A stretch of 64,000 nucleotides of DNA from Sutterella sp047777475 (GTDB taxonomy: Bacteria > Pseudomonadota > Gammaproteobacteria > Burkholderiales > Burkholderiaceae_F). A program made the translations under genes and the position numbers. Shown here in pieces: positions 44,901 to 52,754 of the stretch. The stretch's first letter is position 1; every line of letters begins with the position of its first letter. Under the pieces are notes generated by a model, which was not told where the DNA came from, made no database searches, and saw only the letters and a program-made list of their open reading frames with translations. The stretch is from assembly GCA_047777475.1 (NCBI GenBank), contig JBKEET010000002.1, forward strand, positions 372,001-436,000, read 5' to 3'.

Positions 44901-47537
44901 GCCCGGGGCGAGCCAGGAGAGCGGCATCGGCGAGTCGGGGCTCTTCCAGCCGAGCATCGCCTTGGCGGGCGAGATAAGCAGTCGCTGCGAGTCGGTGGCG
45001 GCCACCGAGCCGCCCTCGTAGCCTTCGAGGGCTACGCCCGCGCTCACCGTGCCCGCGGCGGCGCCCGCGAGCGGCAGCTTCAGGGAGAGGTGGCCCTTCG
45101 CGTCGGTGCGCCCTTCGGCCGTGATGTCCTGCGGCGCTGCGCCTTCGAAAGGCACCGGATCTTCGAAGGTCCAGCCCTTCCAGCCCTTGAACGTGATCTC
45201 GCCCGGCGTTTCGAGCGAGACGCGTGAGCGCACGAGCCGGTCGGCCGAAGCCGCGCCGAAGCGGCTCTTCAGGTCGATCTCGAGCGAGGCCTGATCGGGG
45301 AGAAGCCAGCCGTCGGAAGGTGCAGCCGGGCGCGAGGTGAGCACCATCGATTCGGGCCTGAAGTCTTCGAGGCGGAATTCGCAGGAGGCGATGACGGTGG
45401 TGCCGGCGAGCGCCACGGCGCGCATGCGGCCGGGGAGCGCCTCGGCCGAGCTCTGCCAGTCCGCTTCGGCCAGGCCTTCGGAAGAGAGCTTCACCGTGCT
45501 TTCCTGCACCTTGCGGCCCGCCGGGTCGGTGAAGCGCACCGTGACGGGCATGCCCTCGGGCAGCGCCTTCCAGTCGGCGGACTTCACCATGAGGGCGGCG
45601 TGCACCTTCTCGCCCGGTCGGTAGAGCCCGCGCTCGGTGAAGAGCATGCCCGCGAGGCCGTCGGCGGCGAGGCCGCGGCCCGAGATGTCGTAGTCAAAGA
45701 GATTGTCGACGGCGGCCGGGTCGCTCGCCGAGAGCCAGGCCATGCTGCCCGAGGCGGCGTCGCGCGCCACGAAGGCGGAGGGCGCCTTCTCGCGCTCGAG
45801 GCCGGCGGTGCTCCGGAAGCGGGCGCGGCCCCCGGCATCCGTCTTCACGCTTTCGAGCGGCACGCCGTTGGCGCCGTAAAGCGTGACGTCGAGTCCTTCG
45901 AGCGGCTTTCCCGTCTCGAGCGAAGCGGCGAAGACCTCGGAGACGCCGTCGCGGCCGCGCTTGGCGATCAGCGCCGTGTCGGTCACGAGCACGCGCTTGG
46001 CGGCCCGGCCGAGCGTTTTCCAATGCGCCCCGTCCTTTTTCTGCGCGGTGAGGTAGACCTGGAAGAGGCCGGAGGACCCGCCCGGAAGCTTCGCTTCGTC
46101 GAGCCGGATCGAATAAAAGCGGTTCTGCGCCGAAACGGGGATGTCGCCTTCGGCGGCATCGGACACGGCGTCGCCCGGCGAGGGCTCGCTCTGCGTCTGG
46201 AAGCCCCTTGCTGTCAGCGCGAGGAACGGATCGCGGATGCGCTCGATGCGCCAGTGCACGCGCTCGGCGCCTTCGGCGGCGAACGTCAGCGAGCGGTCCC
46301 CCGAGAGCGTCATGACGCTGCCGGGCTGCAGAAAGAAGAGCGCGGCGCCGGGCTCGGGCACGGCCACGACGCCGCCCCAGTCGCGCTTGAGCGTCACCGA
46401 CTTGTCGGGCCCAAATCCCGCGGGCAGCGCGACGTGGATGAAGGTGCCCGGGCGCGCGGCCACACGGAAGACGAGACGGTCGGTGGGCACGTCGGAATCC
46501 TGCGCGCTGCTCACGGCGAGCGCCCTGCCGCGGGAAAGCGTTTCGGCGTCGACGACCGGCACCTTGGTCCAGTCGGTCTTCGAGACGGCGTCGGCGTTGA
46601 GCCGCTCGGGCAGCTCGGTGACGCGGAGGGCGGAAAGAGCGTCCGAAGGCTTCACGAGCAGCGAGGTTTCGAGCGTGAGCTCCCAGACGCGGTCGAGCGA
46701 CTCGGTGCGGACGGCTTCAAAGGAGGCATTTTTGACGGCAAAGAGTTCGGAGGCCGCGGGCACGGTAAGTAGCGCCCGCGCGGTCTCGAAGCCCTTCTTG
46801 ACGGCAGGCATCCTGCCGTCGGCGGCGCTCCAGCCGCCCGCAACGCCCGGGAATTCCGCGGTGACCGCCGCCGAGCGGGTGCCGAGCTTGACGACGGGAA
46901 CGCGCACGTAGACGCTCGTCCTGTCGAAATTCCAGACGAAGGAGGGCCTGCCGAGCGAGAGTCCCGAGGCGGCGTCGAAGCGCACGGCAAAGCGCGACTC
47001 GAGCGCCTTGACGTCGGTCACGGCCGTGCTGAAGAAGGCTTCGAAGGAAAGCGCCCTGCGGCCGTCGAGGGCCGGATCGGCCCAGAAGCGCGCTTCAACG
47101 GAGCTCACCGAAAGGGGCGGTGTCGCAAAGTCGAGCGCCGGGGAGGAAAGCTTCACGCCGCGGGGCAGCGGGACCGAGCCGAGGCTGAGCTTGAAGCGCT
47201 GTCCGGCGGGCCACGGGTCGTCCGGCACGAATTCGATGCCGCTCCCGCCGCTGAAGCGCCAGGTGCCGCGCACGGCCGGGCTGAGCGAGGCGCCGCTCAC
47301 GCGCGCGCCGAAGAGGCCGAAGGAGGCGCTGCATTTTTCCTGCCATTTCTTGCCGTAGGCTTTCCGGCAGGGTGCTTCGTCGGGCACGAACTCCACCGTC
47401 AGCGGCGCCCGGGCGCTCTGCGGAAGCGTGATTTCGGGCTTCAGCCAGCTCTCGGAAACGCCGCCTGACATGGCCGCAAGGGCCTGGGCGGCAAAAAGGG
47501 CCAGAGGGGAGATAGTCAGGACAACACGGTTTCGCAT
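41967..47537 (-). CDS. Bacterial alpha-2-macroglobulin family protein
   Basis: A periplasmic protein of 1856 residues related to YfhM/ECAM, thought to trap proteases that breach the outer membrane, with PbpC repairing the wall. ATG 47537 has GAGGTG upstream and starts a signal peptide (MRNRVVLTISPLALFAAQAL) without a lipobox, so it is probably soluble rather than a lipoprotein. MG-type beta domains fill the N-terminal two thirds (LFTERGLYRPGEKVHAALMV is the A2M MG2-type motif). Where the thioester CxEQ should be (about residue 1400), the sequence reads DPVSWGTVSERIAEALPY, with no Cys or EQ. It therefore cannot trap covalently by a thioester, resembling YfaS-type members. Confidence 0.9.
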   Translation of the reverse strand: MRNRVVLTISPLALFAAQALAAMSGGVSESWLKPEITLPQSARAPLTVEFVPDEAPCRKAYGKKWQEKCSASFGLFGARVSGASLSPAVRGTWRFSGGSGIEFVPDDPWPAGQRFKLSLGSVPLPRGVKLSSPALDFATPPLSVSSVEARFWADPALDGRRALSFEAFFSTAVTDVKALESRFAVRFDAASGLSLGRPSFVWNFDRTSVYVRVPVVKLGTRSAAVTAEFPGVAGGWSAADGRMPAVKKGFETARALLTVPAASELFAVKNASFEAVRTESLDRVWELTLETSLLVKPSDALSALRVTELPERLNADAVSKTDWTKVPVVDAETLSRGRALAVSSAQDSDVPTDRLVFRVAARPGTFIHVALPAGFGPDKSVTLKRDWGGVVAVPEPGAALFFLQPGSVMTLSGDRSLTFAAEGAERVHWRIERIRDPFLALTARGFQTQSEPSPGDAVSDAAEGDIPVSAQNRFYSIRLDEAKLPGGSSGLFQVYLTAQKKDGAHWKTLGRAAKRVLVTDTALIAKRGRDGVSEVFAASLETGKPLEGLDVTLYGANGVPLESVKTDAGGRARFRSTAGLEREKAPSAFVARDAASGSMAWLSASDPAAVDNLFDYDISGRGLAADGLAGMLFTERGLYRPGEKVHAALMVKSADWKALPEGMPVTVRFTDPAGRKVQESTVKLSSEGLAEADWQSSAEALPGRMRAVALAGTTVIASCEFRLEDFRPESMVLTSRPAAPSDGWLLPDQASLEIDLKSRFGAASADRLVRSRVSLETPGEITFKGWKGWTFEDPVPFEGAAPQDITAEGRTDAKGHLSLKLPLAGAAAGTVSAGVALEGYEGGSVAATDSQRLLISPAKAMLGWKSPDSPMPLSWLAPGEKRRLELVLLDPTLKPLAAQSVRAEIAAVQYVTELTSDSRGALRYRDRAVSTPVTSMQLETDASGRAELSLSAADPGEYRAVLKLADGTPLAKIDFRVSGTDLRNGMNGTLQSADIRLSADKKDYKAGDTARLDIVSPFAGMALLTLESDRVLASRWIAVQAGRNLAELALPADFSGKAWLSASLVRGRADAPRFLKAYAHAVTPVTVNAEAHALKLSAEAPERAESAAGLTVKLTADEPSQVFVWAVDEGILDLTRYRTPSPKAALVEDRALQVETRQTLSELMPEGIRLPGASPFGGDAALAAAAPVLANPFRRTGDKAAVWWGGLVNVGPEGVTLPVTLPEGFSGSVRFMTAGASGGRVGSAEAVTVIREPLVLSPLLPAFAAPGDRFAAGALASAEKPWSGRLSVTADPHLSGSIAARDVTLEANGEARISGELQALNIPGPAEVTVKAEGAGGTLVRRASLSVRPAGLRENIVSWGRFGVKSAPDVRLDAPVLASGALREASVSAAPAALARSVFTAFADPVSWGTVSERIAEALPYAAALANPPSIEALGFERESFEKEGRKRIAAALSAISSPHFRRGVANWEGGVPDLFLTAWSLDFVLTARRAQIKPPAGLTERLRGALSHLLDGAAPATLAQARTQAYALAVLTKEGTLSAERIEALRSDMDAAGMDWRHDAAAAYIASAYRMMRMTKWADELLKEKINAAPGESSWETPLAGGAALAAAGMLTGERSLAADLAERLANRAPAALTDAEAAMAAQFLIERGLEAGSLPEGLVLTCAEREGGSAADDRIVKTHAAFTLSSATCKRAKVTAPAGLSGLYWQSSVSGWPSSAPRAAHAEGIDVVKRVLDADGHEASSAKAGDVLTVEIRARRLAGSSSAPVLITDLLPGGFELADAKAEMKGSGVRGTFRAEDRIAAAVTLSGLDRVYTYRIRAASPGTYALPAADARDLAKQSVRGRSASGTITVKALQ

Positions 47538-47616
47538 GAAACACCTCGGGGAAAAAAGGACTTCAGCTCCGTCCATGATACAGATTCTGCTGCGGCCGAA
47601 GGCTCTCGAAAGAAAA

Positions 47617-47645
47617 GGGCACCCCGCGCCGGAGTGCCCCTCTCA
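47617..47645 (-). terminator. Terminator after the PD-(D/E)XK-like gene
   Basis: On the minus strand GGGCAC (47639-47634) pairs with GTGCCC (47622-47617), then TTTTCTTTCG. It separates the gene ending at 47652 from the alpha-2-macroglobulin gene. Confidence 0.7.
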
Positions 47646-47651
47646 TCGTGT

Positions 47652-48974
47652 TCAGCGCAGCATGCTGGCATGCGCGGCCTCGCCGCTGCTTTCGGCGGGC
47701 TTGTCAGGACTGCCCGCCGCCAGGAGTGCGGCGAAAAGCTCGGCGTAAAGCGAGGCGCTCAGGCCCGGCAGTTCCGAATAAGGCGCGATGAACGCCTGCG
47801 CGCGCGGCAGGGCCTCGGAGAGCATCTTCGCGATGCGCGCCCCGGGGCGCAGGAAGTAGGCGGCGTTCACGGTGCGCAGCACGGCGGCGGCCGGGCGCTG
47901 CTCGGAGGCGGAGAGCACCATCGTCTCGATGAGCGTCTGCAGCATATCCTTCGGGCGCATCGTCGAAAGGATGTCGGGTGCATCTTCGCGGCCGCCCTTC
48001 GACTTGTATTCGACGCAGACGAGGCCCTTGTCGGTGTCGATCACCGCATCGGGCTGCGCATAGAGGTTTGAGGCGCTGAAGGTGCGCCTGTCGGCTTCGC
48101 GGCAGACGACGCGCCCCGCCGGCAGGAACGGCACGAGGCGGCGCACGGTGTCGTCAAGGCTGTTGTAGAAATCGGCCGGGAAAAACACCGCTTCGATGCT
48201 CACGCCGTAAAGCTCGGCGTGCGCCGTGCGCAGTCCGTCGCGCAGCGTGAAGGGGAGCGTCTGCAGGAAGCTGTAGGGCGGGAACGCTTCGGCGGGGGCG
48301 GGCTTCGCCTCGGGCTCGATCTTGGGCTCGGCGGCCTCGGCGGCAGGTGCCTGAACCGGTGCCGCGGGGGCGGGAGCCGGAGCCGGAGCGGGCTCGGGAG
48401 CGCTCTGCGGCTGCGCGGGCTGCGGAGTGTAAGCGGCCGCTGCGGGCTGAATGCCCGGGGCATAGGGAGAGGGTGCGGCCTGCACGTTCTGCGGTGCATA
48501 AGCGGCTGGCATGGGCTGCGCGGCCGGGGCGGCGGGCGGCGCCGCATAGGCCGGCTGCTGGGCATAGAGCTGCGGTTCGGCGCGCTGCGCGGGATAAGCC
48601 GCCGGCGCCGGATTCATCGGCTGGGCCGCGGCGCCCTGCGCGGGCGCGGCATAGGGCGGCGGCGAAGCGGGGTTCGGCGCCTGCGCGAGCGGATCGTTGA
48701 TGTGCTCCGTGAAGGTCGTGTGCGGCTCGCCCGCCTCGTCGAGCGGGTCGGGCGGCACGCCCTCGGCGGCCGGCTCCTCGCGGTCCTTGGAGCCGAAGGC
48801 ATCGAAGCCCGTTTCGACGCGGCTCAGGCCGATGCTCTTAAGCTGGCGCAGCCTCACGCTCACGCGCCAGACGATCACGATCACGCAGATCAGGATGAGG
48901 AAGATGGCGCCGGCGGTGAGCACCAGGTCGGAAGGCAGTTCCGTGAAGCCTTCGGCAAAATCGGCAAACGTCAT
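47652..48974 (-). CDS. Membrane-anchored protein with PD-(D/E)XK-like C-terminal domain
   Basis: I do not recognise this 440-residue protein as a named family. It has one TM helix near the N-terminus (about 18-38, TAGAIFLILICVIVIVW), a basic stop, then a very Pro/Ala/Gln/Tyr-rich linker (about 90-230) of the AAYAPQ/PAPAPA type. The C-terminal domain (about 240-420) is well-ordered. It contains QPDAVIDTDKGLVCVEYKSK with D309, D313, E322 and K324, the D-x(n)-ExK arrangement of PD-(D/E)XK nucleases, and then DMLQTLIETMVL, resembling the downstream Q motif of RecB/Cas4-like members. The N-terminus is probably periplasmic and the domain cytoplasmic. Its start overlaps the methylase stop by 4 bases. 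The nuclease reading is inference. Confidence 0.6.
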   Translation of the reverse strand: MTFADFAEGFTELPSDLVLTAGAIFLILICVIVIVWRVSVRLRQLKSIGLSRVETGFDAFGSKDREEPAAEGVPPDPLDEAGEPHTTFTEHINDPLAQAPNPASPPPYAAPAQGAAAQPMNPAPAAYPAQRAEPQLYAQQPAYAAPPAAPAAQPMPAAYAPQNVQAAPSPYAPGIQPAAAAYTPQPAQPQSAPEPAPAPAPAPAAPVQAPAAEAAEPKIEPEAKPAPAEAFPPYSFLQTLPFTLRDGLRTAHAELYGVSIEAVFFPADFYNSLDDTVRRLVPFLPAGRVVCREADRRTFSASNLYAQPDAVIDTDKGLVCVEYKSKGGREDAPDILSTMRPKDMLQTLIETMVLSASEQRPAAAVLRTVNAAYFLRPGARIAKMLSEALPRAQAFIAPYSELPGLSASLYAELFAALLAAGSPDKPAESSGEAAHASMLR

Positions 48975-49798
48975 CGGCCGTTCCTCCCTCGGGATGCTCT
49001 GCGGCGGGCGCCCCGGACCTCAGGACGCAGGGCGCTTCGCTTTGAGACGGCGCCCTGCGGCGCATAGCGCGGCGCCGCTCCGCCCGGAGCGGCAAGCAGC
49101 GCGAAGACGGTGGGCAGCTTCGGCAGGACGCGCTCGCTTTCGGGCAGCGCCTTCCACGCGGCGGCCGTCAGGGTGCGGATGCGCTCGCCCGCGCCCGTCA
49201 CGTCGGTGGCTACCGTGATCCGCGTCGTCGGGGCAAGCGCCTCGATGAGGCTCTCGAGCATGGCGCTGTTGCGGTAGGGCGTCTCGATGAAGAGCTGCGT
49301 TTCCGAGCGGCGGCTCGCTTTTTCGAGTTCGGCGATCGCGGCGCGGCGCTCTTCCGGGTGCACGGGCAGGTAGCCCGCGAAGCGGAAGCGCTGGCCGTCT
49401 AGGCCGCTCGCCATGAGCGTGAGCAGGATCGAGCTCGGGCCCACGAGCGGCACCACGCGGATGCCGAGCGCATGGGCGCGCGTGACGATCTGCGCGCCGG
49501 GATCCGCGATGCCCGGGCAGCCGGACTCGCTGATGACGGCGGCGTCCTCGCCGGCGAGCACAGGGGCGAGCCAGGCGTCGGCCCGGGCCGGGTCGGGGTC
49601 GTGCCCGATTTCCTCGATCGCGAGCTCCGAGATGGGGCCGGGATGCCCGAGCGCCTTGAGGTAGGCGCGGGCGCTCTTGGCGGCCTCGGCGTAAAAGCGC
49701 CTGATGCCGCAGGCCTTTTCGCGCACGGCAGGCGGGACGGAGGCGGCAAGCGCGCCGTCCGCGATGGTGCAGGGGAGCAGGTAGAGGATGCCGGGCAT
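48971..49798 (-). CDS. SAM-dependent methyltransferase, RsmI/tetrapyrrole methylase fold
   Basis: A 275-residue protein of the class III (tetrapyrrole methylase) methyltransferases, close to RsmI, which 2'-O-methylates C1402 of 16S rRNA. It shows LYLLPCTIADG at the N-terminus, ISESGCPGIADPG (the RsmI-type S-D-A-G-x-P-x-x-x-D-P-G motif), PLVGPSSILLTLMASG and FIETPYRNSAMLESL. LPCTIAD replaces the RsmI signature VATPIGNLxD, so it is probably the Burkholderiales paralogue next to maf, not RsmI itself. The target is unknown. It overlaps the downstream gene by 4 bases and lies 24 bases after maf. Confidence 0.82.
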   Translation of the reverse strand: MPGILYLLPCTIADGALAASVPPAVREKACGIRRFYAEAAKSARAYLKALGHPGPISELAIEEIGHDPDPARADAWLAPVLAGEDAAVISESGCPGIADPGAQIVTRAHALGIRVVPLVGPSSILLTLMASGLDGQRFRFAGYLPVHPEERRAAIAELEKASRRSETQLFIETPYRNSAMLESLIEALAPTTRITVATDVTGAGERIRTLTAAAWKALPESERVLPKLPTVFALLAAPGGAAPRYAPQGAVSKRSALRPEVRGARRRASRGRNGR

Positions 49799-49822
49799 GA
49801 CGTTATTCCCTTCGGCGCCGCC

Positions 49823-50416
49823 TCAGGCTTCGAGCCCCGGCAGCACTTCGACGCCGGCGCGCGTGAGCAGCGTGGTGAGCGCCATCAGCGGCAGCCCGAT
49901 GAGCGAAGTGGGATCGTCCGAGCGCACGCTTTCCATGAGCGCGATGCCGAGCTTTTCGATCTTCGCGGAGCCGGCGCAGTCAAAGGGCTGCTCGCGGTCG
50001 ACGTAAGCTTCGATCGCCCGGTTGCTCAGGCGGCGCATGCGGATGAAGGTCTGCGACTTCACGCGCTCGGCGCGGCCTTGGGCGTCGATGACGCAGAGCG
50101 CGGTCGTGAAAACGACCTCGCGGCCCTGCATTTCGCGCAGCTGGCGGATCGCGTTCTCGCGGTTGTGCGGCTTGCCGAGGCGCACGCCGGCGAGGTCGGC
50201 CACCTGGTCGGAGCCGATGACGACGCTGCCCGGGTGCGCTTCCCAGACCTTGCGGGCTTTCGCTTCCGCCAGGCGCATGGCCGCATCCTGAGGCGTTTCG
50301 CCGGGAATGCCGGTTTCGTCGATGTCGGGGCTCTCGCACGTGTAGGGCACGCCGAGGCGGTCAAGGAGCTCGCGGCGGTAGCGCGAGCTCGAGGCAAGAA
50401 TTAGCTTGGCAGTCAT
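49823..50416 (-). CDS. yceF: Maf-family nucleotide pyrophosphatase (YceF-type)
   Basis: A 197-residue (from ATG 50416) house-cleaning pyrophosphatase; YceF members hydrolyse 7-methyl-GTP. It starts MTAKLILASSSRYRRELL with the S-S-x-R motif, then IDETGIPGETPQDAAMRLA, GSDQVADLAGVRLGKP and DPTSLIGLPL near the C-terminus. An ATG two codons upstream (50422) is also possible. It is divergent from yceD across 87 bases, the standard maf/yceD arrangement. Confidence 0.9.
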   Translation of the reverse strand: MTAKLILASSSRYRRELLDRLGVPYTCESPDIDETGIPGETPQDAAMRLAEAKARKVWEAHPGSVVIGSDQVADLAGVRLGKPHNRENAIRQLREMQGREVVFTTALCVIDAQGRAERVKSQTFIRMRRLSNRAIEAYVDREQPFDCAGSAKIEKLGIALMESVRSDDPTSLIGLPLMALTTLLTRAGVEVLPGLEA

Positions 50417-50503
50417 AATCATTCAATTTTAGCGGCAATTCGGCTAGACTTCTGCCCGTCAAGGCCCGCCGGGCCGAGGATTTCAGCAATGGGAGCATAG
50501 AAA

Positions 50504-51004
50504 ATGACGCTTAAGCTCGATGTCTTTGACATTGCCCGCTCGCAGAAGACGGTCGAGGGCGTGATTGCCCTTGACGAGATGCCCGAGCTCGCCAGGACGG
50601 TGCTTTCGCTCAAGGGCGAAGGGCTGAGCTTCCGCGTCACGGGCATCGGCGAGATCGAGGACCTGCCTGCCGCCGAGCTCGAGATCCACGGCACGGCGGT
50701 GATGAGCTGCGCGCGCTGCAGCGAGCCCGTCGAGGTGCCTGTCGACAGCCTGCTCAAGTTCCGCTTCACGAAGACGGAGGCGGAGGCCGATGCCATTCCC
50801 GTCGAGAAAGACGGCGAGGACGTCGACGTGACCGTGGGGAGCAAGTCCCTTTCGGCGGCCGACTGGGTGCAGGAGGAAGCGCTTCTCACGCTGCCGGCGA
50901 TGCCGCTGCACGAAAACTGCGTCAACAAGTTCGGTCCCAAGCCCGAGGAGAAGGACGGGAAGTCCAATCCCTTCGCGGTCCTCGCCGCGCTCAAGAAGAA
51001 CTGA
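50504..51004 (+). CDS. yceD: YceD/DUF177 family protein
   Basis: A 166-residue protein of the YceD (DUF177) family, linked to 23S rRNA accumulation and usually co-transcribed with rpmF (ribosomal protein L32). It has SCARCSEPVEVPVDS at mid-length and ends CVNKFGPKPEEKDGKSNPFA...LKKN, the typical family tail. Here no rpmF, plsX or fabH follows: the next gene, 3 bases away, is convergent and unrelated. The start is ATG 50504 after GGGAGCATAGAAA. Confidence 0.88.
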   Translation: MTLKLDVFDIARSQKTVEGVIALDEMPELARTVLSLKGEGLSFRVTGIGEIEDLPAAELEIHGTAVMSCARCSEPVEVPVDSLLKFRFTKTEAEADAIPVEKDGEDVDVTVGSKSLSAADWVQEEALLTLPAMPLHENCVNKFGPKPEEKDGKSNPFAVLAALKKN

Positions 51005-51007
51005 GCC

Positions 51008-51538
51008 TTATTTTTCGAGCGGCGCCGCGTGGCCGGCGTGCTTCCTGAGGTTTGCCTCGTACTTGGCGGCCAGCTCGGGCGAGTCGAGGACGAGCAGGTT
51101 CTCGGCGTTGTGGTGCTCCGCGTGCCCGTTGAAGTTGTAGCTTCCCGTCACCACCCAGCGGCCGTCGGCGACGATCACCTTGTTGTGCGCCGTGCGGTGC
51201 TCCGAGTCGATGTAAACGGGCACGCCCGCCTTGAGGAGCATCTCTCCCTTGCTCTTTTTTTGGGTGAGATTCGATTTGTCGAGCACGGCCGTGACGGCGA
51301 CGCCCCTGCGGTGCGCCGCGATGAGGCTTTCGGCGATCGGCTTGCTCGTGAAATGGAAGGCCGCGATGATGACGCGCTCCTTGGCGCCGTCGATCACCGT
51401 CCTGATGACGGCCTCGCCGCTCTGCTCGGGTGAGAAATAAACGTGCGCCGAGCGCACGGGGATGCTTTCGCCGGGCAGCTCCGCGGCGAAAGCGCTGCCG
51501 AGCGCAAGCCCGGCGGCAAGAAGGAAAGCCGTTTTCAC
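51008..51538 (-). CDS. Phospholipase D-like nuclease (Nuc type)
   Basis: A 176-residue exported phosphodiesterase of the PLD superfamily with a single HKD motif, HNKVIVADGRWVVTGSYNFN, which acts as a dimer like the Nuc endonuclease. A second conserved block is VIIAAFHFTSKPIAESLIAA. The start is GTG 51538 with GGAGAG about 5 bases upstream, giving a signal peptide (MKTAFLLAAGLALGSAFA). The longer frame upstream overlaps the LysR gene and is not coding. Relatives occur on plasmids and chromosomes and cut DNA in the periplasm; a role in nucleotide scavenging is possible but unproven. Confidence 0.88.
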   Translation of the reverse strand: MKTAFLLAAGLALGSAFAAELPGESIPVRSAHVYFSPEQSGEAVIRTVIDGAKERVIIAAFHFTSKPIAESLIAAHRRGVAVTAVLDKSNLTQKKSKGEMLLKAGVPVYIDSEHRTAHNKVIVADGRWVVTGSYNFNGHAEHHNAENLLVLDSPELAAKYEANLRKHAGHAAPLEK

Positions 51539-51588
51539 AGCATCTCTCCGAAAGGATCTTTTCCGAATGCCGATGCTAGCAGACCGGC

Positions 51589-52581
51589 TCAGCTCCGGCG
51601 CTCGCTGCGGTCGCGTTTTGCCCAATACGCATCGACCAGCCTGTAGGCGGTCCGGCGGCTCGCATCGAAGGCTTCTCCCGCCTCGAGCGCGAAGAACTCC
51701 GCCGCCTGCTTCAGGACGGGCGCCTTGGGGCTCGCTTTTTCGTAAATGACGCTGTAGTCCCAGGGCTCCCGCTTCCAGTGGCGCAGGATCGGCACGAGCT
51801 CGCCCGCTTCGAGTTCCCTGACGAACATCGAAATCGGCAGGTCGATCGTGATGCCGCGCCCGCCGAGCAGCGCGTCGCGGATGGCCTCCATGTCCGAAAG
51901 GACGAACACCGTGCGGAAGCGGCAGCGCTCGCGCCGGCCGGTGCGCTCGTCGGTGAGGAAGCTGCTCGCGCTGAAGAGGTCGTTCGAGCGCACGATGCCG
52001 TCGTGCCGCACCAGGTCGGCGGGCTCGAGCGGCTCGCCGTGCGCGGCCAGGTAGCCCGGCGAGGCGAGCGGCACGGTACTGCCGCGGATCGCCCCGATCG
52101 AGGCGAGGCGCTGGTCCTGGGGAACCGATGCGGTGAAGAGAATGTCGCAGGAGCCTTCGAGGACGTCCTCGGGCTTCATGCCGGGTTTCACCTCGAAGAC
52201 AGCGTCCGGGAAGCCGGCTTTCTCCGCATAGCGGTAGACCATGTCGGTGATAAGCCGCTTGCACATGGCGATCGGCCCCGAAACGGTGATGCGGGTTCGG
52301 CCGCTTCCTGCCTCCCCGCGCAGTTCGTCGACGGCGGACGCGAAGGCGCGCCAGGGCGCTTCGGTACAGTTCAGCACGCGCTCGCCGAGCGGCGTCAGGC
52401 GGCAGGGCCGCACCGAGCGGTCGACGAGGGGGCCGCCGAGCATCTGCTCGAGCGTCCGCAGGCGCCGGGAAACGTTGGGCGTCGTGCGGTCCGTTTCCAT
52501 GGCCGTTCTGGCAAAGCTGCCCGTGCGGGCGAGGGAGAAGAAGACTTCCCAGCAGTCGGCATCGTAAGGAGAAATCGTCAT
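51589..52581 (-). CDS. LysR-family transcriptional regulator
   Basis: A 330-residue LysR protein. The HTH lies at about residues 8-66 (WEVFFSLARTGSFARTAMET, NVSRRLRTLEQMLGG). The T-T-P-N-V-S-R-R recognition helix is less canonical than usual. The effector domain follows from about residue 95. It stands in the same direction as the PLD gene, 50 bases upstream of it, so they may be co-transcribed. Its target is unknown. Confidence 0.85.
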   Translation of the reverse strand: MTISPYDADCWEVFFSLARTGSFARTAMETDRTTPNVSRRLRTLEQMLGGPLVDRSVRPCRLTPLGERVLNCTEAPWRAFASAVDELRGEAGSGRTRITVSGPIAMCKRLITDMVYRYAEKAGFPDAVFEVKPGMKPEDVLEGSCDILFTASVPQDQRLASIGAIRGSTVPLASPGYLAAHGEPLEPADLVRHDGIVRSNDLFSASSFLTDERTGRRERCRFRTVFVLSDMEAIRDALLGGRGITIDLPISMFVRELEAGELVPILRHWKREPWDYSVIYEKASPKAPVLKQAAEFFALEAGEAFDASRRTAYRLVDAYWAKRDRSERRS

Positions 52582-52701
52582 GGGTCAACGGCAGGCGTTA
52601 GAAAAAAACTGACAGATCCACTATTTTTGTCCTTCGTTCGCCCAAGCGGGATGCGATATTGTCGGGGAAATACCTGAGCCGTAGGCGCTTTCAAAAAAGA
52701 A

Positions 52702-52732
52702 GCGGCCTGCGCTTGCGAGCGCAGGCCGCCTG
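52702..52732 (-). terminator. Terminator of the di-heme peroxidase gene
   Basis: Perfect 12-bp stem GCGGCCTGCGCT/AGCGCAGGCCGC with a 4-base loop (52702-52729); on the minus strand it is followed by TTCTTTTTTG. Confidence 0.9.
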
Positions 52733-52754
52733 CTTCAGAGCGAGGCGGAAGCTT

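Noticed and set aside
51539..52588. The extended N-terminus of the PLD-like nuclease
   Set aside because: The upstream frame is antisense-type noise overlapping the LysR gene. GTG 51538 gives a clean signal peptide.
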